A stretch of DNA of 64,000 bases from Cryptomeria japonica (taxonomy: Eukaryota; Streptophyta; Pinopsida; Cupressales; Cupressaceae). How positions within the stretch are numbered: the stretch's first letter is position 1; each line of letters starts with the position of its first letter. The stretch is taken from NCBI RefSeq assembly GCF_030272615.1, contig NC_081405.1, positions 22,833,772 to 22,897,771 of the forward strand, given 5' to 3'. Shown one piece after another: positions 24,639 through 37,400 of the stretch. Below the pieces are notes generated by a model. That model saw only the letters and a program-made list of their open reading frames with translations, searched no databases and was not told the origin of the DNA. The translations under genes were made by a program, and so were the position numbers.

Positions 24639-26639
24639 TGTAATGTCCCTACTAGTTAGAGATCACTGTCCTACAAAACAAACTGTTAGAATGCAACAAA
24701 TATATATATAACTAATCTAATTTGCAATTAACTTCAATTACTTAATTAAAAGTAGTCTCAATTCTTATTAATAAAAAGGATACGAATGCATTACTGGGAC
24801 ATGTCCTTAGGCGGTTGTAATGCCCACCTTCTTGGAACCCATCATGGTTCCAAGCCCTTACCAGGAAATCAATGGATAATTCAATTCCTGTCTTGGATGT
24901 AACATCTTACATCCAAGCCTACCAAGGAAGATCATCATATATGATCGATTCCTTGCCTTGGATGATACATCTTATCATCCAAGTCTACCAGAGAGGATCG
25001 ACCAAATCCGTCTCTTCTTGGGTGAACCTTTGACACACAAGCCCTAGCATATATGCATATAAATACTCAGTATATACTGCCTACCAGGGATTATCATAAT
25101 CCCTGAATTAGGCTAGGGGGATTTCTCCCATTAGCCTCCATCACATAGCCAAATTATTGTCATTCATTAATATCCAATATTTCATAACAATTTATATTTT
25201 CATTATTTAAATTATAATTTATGTCTGCCATCACCTACTTCTTTATTCCTATTATCAATTCTATATGAACAAGTAGATTGCAGATATATACACCTATATA
25301 TATGTGTGTGTGGATACACACCTGTACACATATTTATATATCTGTATGAGACAATATTATAATAACAATATAATTCTGTAACATACAACATAATAATAAT
25401 ATAATCCTGTAACATACAACATTATAATAATAATATAATTCTGTAAAATAGATTGGAGACATACTCTATATGAGCGATCTACCAGAAGTGTTAAAGTATA
25501 TATATTTGTGTGTGTGTGGCACACACGTCCACACACATATACGTACCTGTGGCGTCAACGCTATCCTCTTACCTTCCCTACCGCTTCTGCTAACGCAGCT
25601 GCAGTTCCACCGCCCTTTTCTTCCCCCCTGTTTGTTGACGGTTGCCCCTCCCTAAATACCTTTGGTATGGAATGGTTGCAGCACTTGATAGGAATAGATA
25701 TATCCCTTCCCTAATCGCACCCATCCATTACTCGTACTAATTAACTTGTTATCCAAATCACACTCCTCCATAGATATTAGTTATTTGCTTATTATAAGAT
25801 GAATTGATAATTGTTTGACTAATCGAACAGTATGAAGGATGTGTCTCTTCTCTCCATCACACCCCTTTGAATAATTAATCATTGGTTTTCACTCAAACAA
25901 TAATCTCTTGTTGTCGGGTCATCACAGTACTAAGCACTAATGGCACGTTATGCTCCCAATCTACGAAATGTCATTGACTTAGTTTGAAATCAATCTTATA
26001 ATATTTGTTTGATATGATCGAAAACACCTCTAGCGCATTAGCCCCAAAAGATGAATGAGTAAAACCATCGTCCATATTGGAATACTGACTTCCGCCTATA
26101 GTGATCTCCTTTTTGGTATTCTTCTTTAGTTTTTGGTTAGTATGAATGCCTTCTTTTGAACACTTGATACTAGTTTGGTCTCACATAGTAATAAGAGATT
26201 ATGAGTATTTCACCTTATGCAATTCTTAATGAATATGAATGCATCAAGTCTGAATCATTCTACATTTTTCCCTCAACCTTTGGCCCTTGCTTTTGGACTT
26301 TGACAGATCATTGTTTACATTGCTGGTAATATATCTGATTGCTCTTTGATCATGTTTTATATGAACTTGCCCTCTATTGAATGGTTAACATAATTCCAAA
26401 CGGAGGAGCAAGCTTGGAAAAGGTCTCGATGAACTCCTTTTATATTCATCAACTTGATTTTCTTTGATTTCAGTAGCCGTTACTAAGTGAATAAACGGTG
26501 GATGCTTATAAGTTTCAGCTTCAATTAAAATTTATTTATTCGTATTTAATAATAAATATTAATTAAATAATAATATTTAATAAATTACAAATATTTATTA
26601 TACTAATTAAAAAATAATTATTTATATATATATAATGTT
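24639..26639 (+). mobile_element. LTR-like insertion splitting the hAT relic
   Basis: A TGTAATGTCCCTAC start interrupts the hAT-related sequence, and recognisable hAT sequence resumes near 26640, so about 2 kb was inserted. Inside are paired blocks TTGGATGTAACATCTTACAT and TTGGATGATACATCTTATC, a TATAAATACTC box near 25058, and three 37-41 bp repeats (TATAATTCTGTAACATACAA type) at about 25350-25450. A similar TGTAATGTCCCC start occurs at 56820. No matching target duplication was found, so borders and class remain tentative. Confidence 0.45.
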
Positions 26640-27477
26640 CAGAGAGGGGAAATGACACAATGTCTTTCAAAGCATGTACATAGCATTAAGTCCAAAAAAT
26701 ATGTTTGCAAGCACTCTCAACCATCAAACCAACTAACTTACAAACACGAGCTGAATATTTACAACTTGCACAACATTAGAAGATCCAACCTCCTCTATGG
26801 CCTCCTGCAAAATGGCAAGTTAGTAATCAGCACCCATTTGTTTCCCAAAACAATCAATAGCTCTAAGAAAGTATGAAACAACAAGACATGTAACAATAAT
26901 ATTAATGAGTGGCCCATGTCAAATATTAGTCCACCCATACATGACAATGCAACAACCAATCCTAATCCATGTTTGTCTCATCTCTTCCCTCAATATGTTC
27001 ACCTTTCAATATTGTTCATCAAGGAAGGAGGTATGCAATCTAAATTCTCTAGAGGGAACAAAAGAGGGTCCAAATGCCATTGCATCTAGCAACATACCTT
27101 TGAAATAGGAAGACCTTGTCAAATGAAATGGGATAGCATGGGCATTAAAATATTGGCCACTAAATCACCGTCTTGCTCACGTTTTTTCAAATTCATTAGC
27201 TCTACCACTGTATTTTTTCCACCTACAGTAGAAGTGGCCTTCCTCTTCCCTCTATCACAAGTCTCCAACTAATACATTGAAATAGTCATATTGAACAATT
27301 GATTGCAATGTTGTTGATGATTGTTTCTTACACTTAGTAGTACTAGTAATTTTTTCCTCACTCACTCCAACTAACCTCACTATTTCAACCTGTTATTCCA
27401 ATATTATATCTACACAAACTCTAACCCCATGTCCACTCACCCAATAAATAGTGTGCAACCATACAATAGCTCCCATG
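26640..27477 (-). pseudogene. hAT transposase relic, N-terminal half
   Basis: Minus-strand fragments resemble the DUF659-like region of hAT transposases: a segment GMLLDAMAFGPSFVPSRE, then a CCIVMYGWTN block (family: GCT-MSDGWTD) and EEVGSSNVVQVV (family: VG.ENVVQVVTDNA). Several stops and shifts break the frame. Together with 23113-24638 it forms one old element. Confidence 0.65.
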
Positions 27478-29640
27478 TGTTGTGACGTATTCACACATCG
27501 CCCCATTGCAAATGGGGACCCCTACCTTTTTTGCTTTCTGGGGTTTGTTCCTAGATCTTTTAGGGTTTTGTCTATTAGCCTTTGCATGTTGAGTGTTGCC
27601 AGAGGGATCACTAAGATAGCAGGCTCTGTTTTAACTAAAGGTGAGTCAGTGGATGCTTTGGGTTAGGGTCATCTTTGAAAGTCTTCCTTAGGACAAAGTT
27701 TTGCTCTTGTTGCTACTTGTGTCTTGTTTGAGTTTGAGGAGGTCAATGAAGCTTGGTGAGTGAATATCCTCTTTGAAGGTCTGAGTTAGGTCAAGTTGGT
27801 GAGTGATGAACTCTGGAATGTCATCCTGATCTTCAAATGTCTTGAAATTTGGTTGTTTGGAATGTCATCCTGATCTTCAAATGTCTTGAAATTTGGTTGT
27901 TTGGAATGTCATCCTGACCCTGAAATTTGACTGTCTGGAAAATTGAAGAATCCTCCAAAAACTAGATTTTGCATTATAACTCCTGGAGGTCCGAAACCAC
28001 TCTCAAACATCCTGACAGTATACATGGAATATAACTTAAAGTATAAGAAAGAAGAAAGATATAAGAAAATGTCACATATACTTAAATGTCATATTCCATA
28101 TATGAATCTTGACGAAGAGACCAAAATGTCAAATTTTGCTCCTGACCCTTCCAACGGGTCTAAAGCGAATTCCAATTTCGCTCCTGACCCTTCCAAAGGG
28201 TCTAAAGCGAATTCCAATTTCGCTCCTGACCCTTCCAAAGGGTCTAAAGCGAATTCCAATTTTGCTCCTGACCCTTCCAAAGGGTCCAAAGCGAATTCCT
28301 CTATAGGACATTCTACTTTGATCCAAACTTAGAGCTAACTCATTCCTAGGCATTATTGAGGGCAAAACACTTATTTGGAGTGAAGAAATATGAAAATGAA
28401 GTCAGGATTTGAGCATAAGGAGGAATTTCGCTCCTAACCCTTCCAAAGGGTCTAGAGCGAAATTCATATGAGACCCTTTTTTCTTCACAAAACCTTCAAG
28501 TGAATGCTAACTTGGACTGGAGGATGATCAAGAGAGGCCTAATAAGTTATATCCAAGCCAAAGAAGGGACGAAAAAGGTGAAAATGAGCCTAAAATGAGA
28601 ATTGCACTCCTGACCCTTTCATAGGGTCCAGAGCGAAATTCACTTTTCCTCTATTTTGCTCTTTGATATGGCCAAGTTTTGGATTTTTGAGGCATGGTTG
28701 AGGAGGCTTTGATGCATATTTGCCTTTGAGAAGAGGTTTGAGGTGATGAAGTGGTAGAAATCAACCTAAAAGGAAAATTTCACTCCTAACCCTTCCAAAG
28801 GGTCCAGAGCGAAATTCTCTATAGGTCCTGTCCTTGGCCTAGGTCCAAAGCGAAATCCTCAGTTTGACCCCCTATCTTGCCTAAAATGATGAAAATGACC
28901 TTGTCTTGAGCTAGTTTGATGGTGGATTCACTTATATGTGGAGAAAGGAGCTTGAATTTGATCAAGTTTGAAGGAGAATCGGATGAAGGAAGTGGAAAAC
29001 CAACCAAGAATGTGGATTTCGCTCCTAACCCTTCCAAAGGGTCCAAAGCGAAAATCCCCATAGACCTCATTTTCTTCCTTGTTTTGGCCAAGTTCTTAGT
29101 TTCTAAGGCATGTTAGAAGGTGGATTAACATGTTTTTGCCTTAGGGAGTGACTCAAAGTGAAAATGTGAAGGATTTTAGCCTAAAATAGAAATTTTGCTC
29201 CTGACCCTTCCAAAGGGTCCATAGCGAAATTCTTGGAAACTCCTATTTTCTTCTTGGATGAGGTCAAGACAGTGGTTCCTATGGCGTAGGTGCAAGTAGA
29301 GTGGTGTATTTTTGCCTTGCAAGGAAGATTGGAGTTGAAAAGATGAAGAGTTAAGCCTAGAATGTGGATTTCGCTCCTGACCCTTCCAGAGGGTCCAGAG
29401 CGAAATTCCCCAAAACCTCCCTTTTTTATCAATTTTGTGCCAAGCCAAGTGTGGGTTAGGGTGAATTAAGATTGGCGATGTCCTTAAGCATGGCTATGAG
29501 TTGCTAGTGATCACCAAATGTGAAGGATTTTGGCCTAGAAGGAGAATTTCGCTCCTGACCCTTCCAAAGGGTCCAAAGCGAAATTCTTAAGAGCACCTAT
29601 TTCCCTTTCAAAACAAGTCAAGTTCTTGGTTTCCTTAGTC
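27478..29640 (+). mobile_element. 5' fragment of an LTR related to the 7.8-kb LTR, with palindrome array
   Basis: It begins TGTTGTGACGTATTCACACA and continues CATCGCCCCATTGCAAATGG, matching in reverse complement the right end of the 7.8-kb unit at 41213. A TTTTAGGGTTTTGTCTATTAG stretch and palindromes of the TTCGCTCCTGACCCTTCCAA type follow. Resemblance fades after about 29640 and no TG...CA end or target duplication was found, so the copy is truncated before the part holding the long ORF. It lies in the MCRS1-like intron in antisense orientation. Confidence 0.75.
28131..29585 (+). repeat. Array of about 11 palindromic repeats
   Basis: About eleven copies of a 34-bp imperfect palindrome (TTCGCTCCTGACCC, centre TTCCAAAG, then GGTCTAAAGCGAA). 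The first four are head-to-tail 42-bp units (28131-28300); later ones start near 28427, 28605, 28780, 29015, 29195, 29370 and 29546, mostly 175-180 bp apart with unrelated sequence between. Open frames across them are repeat translations. Confidence 0.92.
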
Positions 29641-30736
29641 TCGATTGAGGAAGAGAGGGCAAGTGCTGCTACAAATGGTCACTTGCATAGTGCAGCTAAT
29701 GCGAGTGGCACTGATGCTGCCTGTGTTCTCACAAACCAATGGATGGCATTGATGCTCTTGATGAAGAACAACATGATAATTTGTATCAATTTTCCATAAG
29801 CAGTTGTACTTCATTTCTCTTCAACATTTTTACAATTGCAATTGAAATATCAAATATCACCTATGTTCTGTGTTTGATTTTGTATATTTTGCGCACATAA
29901 TGTACATAAGTGTGTGTAGTGTACACACATGCATATATATGTCTGTCTGTATGTATGCATGTTATGTATGGCTGAAACCAGCTCTACCGAACTTGGCGAA
30001 ATTTGGCAAACTGCCAAACCTGAAACAGAAACACGGTTTTTAATGAGATCATACATCATAATCAACAATGAGTGTTATACTCCTTGATCAGTCATCCCAC
30101 ATCAAAGCATTCTACAGAGAACAAGATAGGGCATCATATACCTTATTTTAGCACAAGTAAACATATGCCCTATTCCATGAAATTGGAATTTAATAGAAAC
30201 CTTTTCAAGATACAAGAGCATTGAAATTCAAATAGCATAATCTCTGAAGGAACTAAATACTCTTAATTATGTTTAAAGCAACGATTCTCAGTGAAACAAT
30301 ATTGAACTTGTTCAAAAACCTGAAGAGTAACCCCAGTTCCAGGCTGCAAAATATGCCATGCAATCAGTTCCTTAGCATAAAAAATTTAATAGATTCTAGA
30401 TTCTCCTTCAAATGGTTAAAGATTGATCACAAAAAACAGGTACATTGTAGAAATAAAACGTACTATACATGTATAATGTAATAGCACAATCCATAAATGT
30501 CTAGGACAAAAAACTAATAGCACAAAACTAATAGCACTTAACAAATTTATCATTTTAAATAATAATCTGAGGTTCAGACCAATAACATATTCTAGGGTAT
30601 TGATACCAAAGGAATTATCAGATACAGCATGATTAAAATTCAATAAGGCGCAATAGACTTGCTTTACAGTTTACATAATCTAGAACCAAATATAATTACA
30701 AGATGTATCATATCAAAAGCCAAAAATATTGATCAC
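29641..30736. other. Intronic sequence without recognised features
   Basis: Sequence between the LTR fragment and the first visible MCRS1-like exon. It holds a short TGTGTGTAGTGTACACACA low-complexity stretch near 29910 and nothing else that I can name. Confidence 0.5.
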
Positions 30737-30888
30737 CTCTACCGCATTTTTGAGCACCAAATCATCTTCGGCGGTCCAAATGCTGAAGTTGGGAGGGCAG
30801 ATATCTGACATAGTATGATGTGTTGGAACCAGTTCAGCAGATTCATTGTAAGGAATTGATAATTCTGCCTCATTTCTGTTGCACTTAT
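30737..30888 (-). CDS. MCRS1: MCRS1-like protein, N-terminal exon
   Basis: This 152-nt exon lies between an acceptor CACGTGTAG (30890-30889) and a donor GTAGAG|GTGATC at 30737. It encodes MSDICPPNFSIWTAEDDLVL-KNAVE, which joins in phase 0 to AGAALEALAKG of the 772-codon exon and rebuilds the conserved W-(x)2-EDDLLLKNAVEAGASLE N terminus of plant MCRS1 homologues. The likely start is the ATG at 30811-30809, since homologues begin 8-12 residues before the Trp; the frame is also open upstream to the acceptor, so a further coding exon cannot be excluded. The 5' leader exon and promoter must lie to the right, beyond or within the nested transposons. Confidence 0.85.
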
Positions 30889-31194
30889 CTACACGTGAAC
30901 ATTTCAATTTTAGTTAAACACTTTATCTCGCAACTTCTTTTAGCAGTGATTGTTTGACCATATGCATGATTTTTGTACAAGTTTTACAGGGATGGTAGAT
31001 ACAATCACACATTATTCATAATCAATATAACAAACTGATTCACTGGATACAAGATAAACAACAAAACCAAATGATATCAAATGATGAAAAAGAGAAAAAA
31101 AATGTACTTATAAAACTACATCCACAGATAACCAAAAACCATCCAAAGGGACTCGAACATTATAAACATGTTACGTATAATCAGAACTTAAAAG
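30889..31194. other. Sequence upstream of the N-terminal exon, ending in a TSD
   Basis: Presumably intron or upstream region of the MCRS1-like gene. The last five bases (31190-31194, AAAAG) are the left target-site duplication of the solo LTR at 31195-46057. Confidence 0.6.
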
Positions 31195-32368
31195 TGTTGG
31201 AATAGTTGTCATTGATGTCAAAAATGAAAGACATAAATATCATTGATGTAAAAGAAAAAATTAATGAATGACAAATGAGCATGAGTGAAGATAACATATT
31301 TGAAGTAGAAGACAAGCTTTCATCCATGTTGCTAGAAGTGGTACTACGAGAGCTGTGAACATACAACTTATAAAGATATGAATTATGCAAGGAAGCTTGA
31401 AGACAAAAGGACAGAACATAAGACATGTCACAAAAGTGCAGAACATATTATAAGGGAAGGCAGAGACTACATATGATGGTCATGACAACGACCTTACCAA
31501 GAATGATTGACTCATACAAATAAGTCGGCAACTTCAGATCTGATGGGATGTTCAAGTATGTGTGTGGCAATAAGGAGGAGACTATATTAAAAGAGCCTTA
31601 ATATATTGGCAACCTCAGTAACTAATGCATAGACAGCGATATTATTAATAGCAGAGTTTGATATAGTGGCCGCTGTAAGGAGCAAGCCCAATACTATTAG
31701 ACATCAATGAAGATATTCTAAGGTGGTTCAAAGCATGAAAAGGACAGATTGACTTTGTTTGAAGAAGTATTACAAAGGATCACTAAAGGTGGCATTCACT
31801 GATAAAGAGATATATGAGGCGGCAGCAATAACACCAATACAGCGATAAATAAAAATGGAGTCGTTGATATAAAGGAAAGCATGGGTAATGTGATTTCATT
31901 AGCAAGCAACTTAATGTTACAGCCAATATAATAGATTATGAATAAGCAGCAATGACATAAGAATTTGCAGCAACAACCAGACTTGTTTGACTTTATGAGC
32001 AGCGAATATATAAGGTCTTTGAGTAGCAATATAATTAAGATGGCAATTATAATACATAAGAACAATGATTTGTCATCTTCTATCGACCTCCTTAACATTA
32101 TAATAATAGTGGTTGATTATAATTGTTAACAAGCAACAGTTTCAAGTCTATGGAGTTCCTCACGATGGCAAGAAAGAAAGGCAGCGCTTAGAATGGAATG
32201 ATTAAAGAGACATTTGTTGAGTCTCCAAAACAACACTAATTAAGGTGTTCAGAGATTAATAAAATAAACAATATACTTTATCAAGAAGTGCGATTTGTTT
32301 GAGATTAATGAAGTTTGTTAAGAGCTGAGTATGAAAGGTTGTAATTAATAAAAAGGTGGCAATCATAG

Positions 32369-32406
<38 letters not shown>

Positions 32407-34281
32407 TTGAAAAGTGTTGAGTTGGTGAGTAGAGCATGAAATCTTTTTAAAAAAAAGAGAGCAGAGCATAAAGGACATAAATATTAGAACAGAAAAGGGT
32501 ATATGTTAAAAAGGTGTATGAGTTTATACAAGATGTCTCTCTTGAAAAGGATTGAGAAGAAGAAGATATGAGCATAATTGCATCAGATATGTGAAGATTT
32601 TATGAGATCTGTGAGGAGGATCTTGTGCAGAGACAAATCAGACTTTGGAACAACATCAAGAAGTATAATAAAAAATGTTTGTGAGAAATAGTATGACAGA
32701 TTTATAGAGAAATAAATGAAGATTCAAGAGCCAATTGCAAAGAGTTTCATGAGGAAATTATTAGCAGATTTATGACGATCTTGTGGAGGAAATAGTAACC
32801 AGATTTTATAACAGATTTGAAAGAGTAGTGTGTGGATATGTGTGGAGTAAGAGGAATGAAATAAAAAAATAAATTTTGGATGAGTGCGTGGAAATTTGAA
32901 GATGTATACAGCAAAATAAGAAATTAAGATGAAGCAGATATAAAGAGTACATGCAGACATAAAGAAAATAAATTCAGATATACAAAAGGAACATGAACAG
33001 GCTGAATAAGAATATATAGAAGATTATTCCAGATTTGTGAAGGCTTTATATGGGCAGACTTATGATAGTTTTATGGCAGAGTTATAGAAAAGAATGTGTG
33101 CAGATTGGAGAACAGAATGTAAGAGAGTTTTGTGGCAGATTTGTGATCATTTTGAGAAGGTGATTGTAACAATTTGAGGAAGAGAACTATAGAAGATTTG
33201 TTGAAAACAATGTAACGGATTCGTGGAGGAGATTTATAGTAAAAGTGTGGATCCATCATTCGTTGTAGTAGCAGCATTTAGAATGTGGAAACAAAATTCA
33301 GATTTGGGAGTTGGTGCTTCCAGTAGGTTGGTGCTCACAAACGTAAGGGTTGGTGCCTACAAACATTGTAAAAGAAGAACTATATAAAAGCATTAATTTG
33401 CCAAGGTTTTCTCCCATTTGGGTTTTGTTGACGTGTATTTTGTACACAATCATACACAGAATAAAATACCGACAGGCATCTTATCCTCTCTTGAGAAAAT
33501 AGTCTCTAACTGCTGAAGATCTGCAAAAAGGATCAGTTAGATGGACTCCAAGGTTCTTTTAGTGGGGTCTCCACGTGTGGACAAGCTTTTTAGTGGTATG
33601 ATGTGATTTGCTGTTTCCTTCAAGGCGTCTTACGGATTCAAAGGTTCGAAGATTTTACTAAACTAAAAGGAACTTTCAAAAAATGGCAAAAGGACAGGGT
33701 TTAAGGAAGTCTAATCTAGCCTAACCCTATGAACGACTTAGCATGAATGAGATTTGGCAAGATTCAACCAACTTCAATTTTGCCATAAGATAACAACTCA
33801 ATTGAAATTAGTGCGATCTTCTAAGGTAATAATGGTATTCAATGCATCAAAGACCAAGGACACTACTACGAAGGTACATATCCTAGATACGAAAATGCTT
33901 GAAGGTTAAGGACTCAAAATGTTTTCCAGTCGACCACACAAGGCGTTCCTACAATCAGCAAGAAGCTAGTGGTTTGGATAGCGAATCCTACCAAATATCA
34001 AATCTCACACTTAGCCTTTCAAATTAACAAACTACTTTGATTGAGCGTGATTCAAGTACATCCAACAACCATGAAGATAACTTAAGAAATTTGCAACAAA
34101 ACACCATAACTTCAATATTTTATTGATTTCCAAGTCATCATATACAACAATTGCTTGAATTTCTCTCTTCAAGACTCAATCTTGCTACAAAATAAAAATT
34201 GCTTACAACTCTAATCTCTCTATTTCACTCTTATCTGACTATTCGACCATTAACTAACACCAAATGAAATGAAAATGGGGG

Positions 34282-34289
34282 TATAAATA
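34282..34289 (-). promoter_or_regulatory. Candidate LTR TATA box downstream of the ORF
   Basis: The minus strand reads GCTATTTATACCCCC; the plus strand reads TATAAATA. About 110-180 bp further along the minus strand comes a leader and AATAAAATATTG, an arrangement that resembles U3-R of an LTR. Because the motif is readable on both strands, it does not alone prove orientation. Confidence 0.45.
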
Positions 34290-34473
34290 GCATCCCCAGT
34301 TACAATGAAAGGTCCAGATTGAAAGTAAATCAATGGATAAGATCATGACACCTAAACCCTAATTAGGGTTTGTTACAAATGACCTGCTTTTTACTGAACA
34401 ATATTAAATACATAGCCAAATATTAAATTTGGCACAAAAATCTAGGAGGTATCAACCAATGAGAAATAAGATG

Positions 34474-37400
34474 TCATGTCATCTGTAACAACCTTTCATC
34501 TAGAATCTTATTCCCTTTCCAATTCTCTTTCTTAGCATATGCAATGAATTTTGTCACGATTCCTTCGATTTCTGTGCTTGGAATCTCGGGAAGATTCTTG
34601 ATACTCTCTTCTAAGTGGATAACCTGATCAAATGCATCTAGAAGAGCTGTGTCCCAAGTAGGTTCAAGTTCCTTTGTTCTATCAATCAGGAGCATGGTGG
34701 CATACATCTGATCATACTGCTCATCTGTAACATCTGCGTCCTTGCGAAAGATGATCTTGATTCTATCTTCAAATTCTTGTAAATCCACATCTGTCTCGAC
34801 CTCGATCCTTCTGCCAAGAATGGTACGAAGTACCTCAAATACTCTGTCCTGGATCGGATTGATCACCTCCTCAACTTGGCCACATCTAACACTGATGTCC
34901 TCAAAGAGAACACTCTTTATATGGAGTAAGGTTGACCACTGAAACAAACTGTGAGAATCACCTTCTAAGATCCTCTCTTGTGCTAAAATTCTTCTGGATG
35001 TGTGTCTTATAACTTTCAGGACAGGGATGACAACGTCCTTGGTATGGGCAAACGCAGCTACTGTTGCCATCAATCTGTGAATAATCTCAAGAACTTGGAT
35101 AGCCTGGTGGGTGATCTTCGACATCCTTGTAACAAACTCAATGGCCACCGTGTGAGATCTATCCATCCAACCACATGTACGCTGGACCAGGTTCCTGAAT
35201 CTTTCTGCTTCATTGATTGATTGAAGGGGCAATGCCTGCAATGGTGATCTAACTGGATCCTGACGTCCCAAAGGTTCATTGATGTGACTGAAATATGTCC
35301 TCCATGCACCGACCTCTCTCTCAAGCTTTCTATTCTTTTCCACTTCTTCTCTAAGCTTGTCTTTCAATGCCTCAAATGTGTCGGTGGCATCATCTAAAGT
35401 CTGCTCTGCTGTGGAAGGTCCTAACTCAATAGTCTGTATATGATAGTCCTCTGCTAGGATCTCACCCTCATATTTGTCTGCTGCCGGTGTAGCTATCTGC
35501 AATTTTCTAGATCCAGTCTCATCCCGAATCATCTTGGACATCTTTGTAGCCTTCTTCTTTTCTGTTGTCATATGTGAACGTCCAACGAGGCTCTCTAGAT
35601 CAATTGCACTGTCCTCGTCCTCTATTACGATCACCTTAGTCAATCTTTCCTTCAACCAATCTGGGATATTTGATCTTGTCTCTTGAACTTGAATCTCTTT
35701 ATGTACTATTTCTTCTTGTCTGGGAGGAGATGTTACTTCATTATCATTATCTAAATCATAGTCTTGGAGAGATCCATCGGATGAAACATGCTGTGCCTGT
35801 CCTTCCTCCTGTCTATCATTCTGTACCATCGATTCCATGGATTCTTCCACTCGAACTGTTCTATCTTCTGGTCTGGAAGAAGTACCTGGTGTTTGATCTT
35901 TGTTGGCACCTTGCTTTTTCTTGGAAGACTCTTTCTTTTCTGATCTTTCCTTTCTCTTCGAACCTCTCAAATGGAGATTGCCCTCACTGGCACATCGAAG
36001 GTTACCTTCACCTGAATTCCTAGGATTAGGATTGCCTTCACTAACACTGGCTCCACCTTCGGCTGGTTTCTCTTCCAAAGTAAAAGACATGGCTATGCCT
36101 TGTTCTCTCAACTTTTGATGCTGAACGTCTACCCATCTGCGAGTACAAGACAAGACTGGTGCCATCAAATCATCTAAATCCACGGCCTCGGGCTCATTCC
36201 AATTCAAACTTATTGTCTTGCTTTCTCTATCATATGAAGATTGGATGTGCCTGCCGTTGTCCTGAGCTTGGTCGGCTACTCTGTAAATCTTACATTTCCT
36301 GATGAAATCCAAAGGCAATCTAGAATGTACCTTTCGTTTCACTTCGAGATCATCTAGGAGATTCATCATAAAATCTTCAATCTGGTACTCATGTCTAAAT
36401 CTTCTACCGACCGTCTCCTCTAAATGTCCATGTGGATCAAAACTATTCCTCCAAGCAAAAGATGAAAAAGGATACAAGGCTAACTCCTTCTCTGCGTCAT
36501 CCATGGCTAAGACATTAGGACATACCTCAACTGAATTACCCAAAATAATAGGTACCTGAACTCCATTCTGATGTCTGTGTCTGAATGCCTTCACATATGC
36601 TGCCAACTGCCTCGTTACTTCAAGTAACACAATTCTATCTGTCGGGTACCTCGGCAACATGTATGGAGGTAAAGGACATCCATACACTCTAATGTAAGTG
36701 AACTTGGGAAACTGAATGAACCAAGCACCGTACCTCTTAATGAATTCCTGGGCATCTTGAGATAATCTGTTGTGAATCCCTCCTTGCAACGTCCTTGTGA
36801 TGTTCATCGTGAAAGTATCATTGATTAACTTGTAGTTCTTCCCTGGTGGATGATGCAAGTAGGTATAGGATTCACAAACTCTGACCTCGCCGGGTCCTCT
36901 TCCAATCACTCCCCTGTGAGGTAGTCCTGCGTACTCAACACTCCTGATTAAGGCATAGATGACGTATGAACTCATGTGGAAGGACTTAGTAGCCCTGAGT
37001 CTTCTCAACTGTACGTCCAAGCAATGGCTAATTATCCTAGCCCAATGTATTGTACCCTTTCCTTGAACAATCACCTGGATGAAGTAAAACATCCATTTCT
37101 CAAAATAGAAGGCATGAGGTGCTCCTGTGACTCTGTTGAGCATGGTGATCAAATCTCTGTACTCCTCTTGGAAATCAATCCTGTGTGGTGTGTTTGGTAC
37201 TTTGCTCAGACGGGGACGACTCTTGAGTAGCCAGTTCTTGTTGATTATGCTTAGGCAAGCATCTGGATCATCATCGTACACTGATCTGGCTCCTTCAATG
37301 CTCTTGTATATCATGTCCCTGTGCTCTGGAAGATGGAAGGCTTCACTTATGGCTTCCTCTGAAAGGTACGCCAAAGTGTTTCCTTCGTTGGACACAATTG

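Larger units (their letters stand above)
20068..30736 (-). other. 10.7-kb intron of the MCRS1-like gene
   Basis: The intron runs from the donor at 30736-30735 (GAG|GTGATC) to the acceptor at 20069-20068. It contains a CA/TA microsatellite, a 60-bp tandem duplication, an intact TRIM (22452-22784), a hAT relic (23113-27477) split by an LTR-like insertion, and part of a large LTR (27478-29640). The stretches 20150-20756, 20890-21540 and 21662-22446 hold nothing that I recognise. Confidence 0.75.

Noticed and set aside
28089-28365. Repeat proteins with DPSKGSKANS-type units
   Set aside because: Translations of the 42-bp palindromic repeats in several frames.
28131-29585. CRISPR-like array (regular repeats with unique spacers)
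   Set aside because: Plant nuclear context, spacers of about 140 bp, palindromes inside a recognisable LTR, and no cas-like genes.
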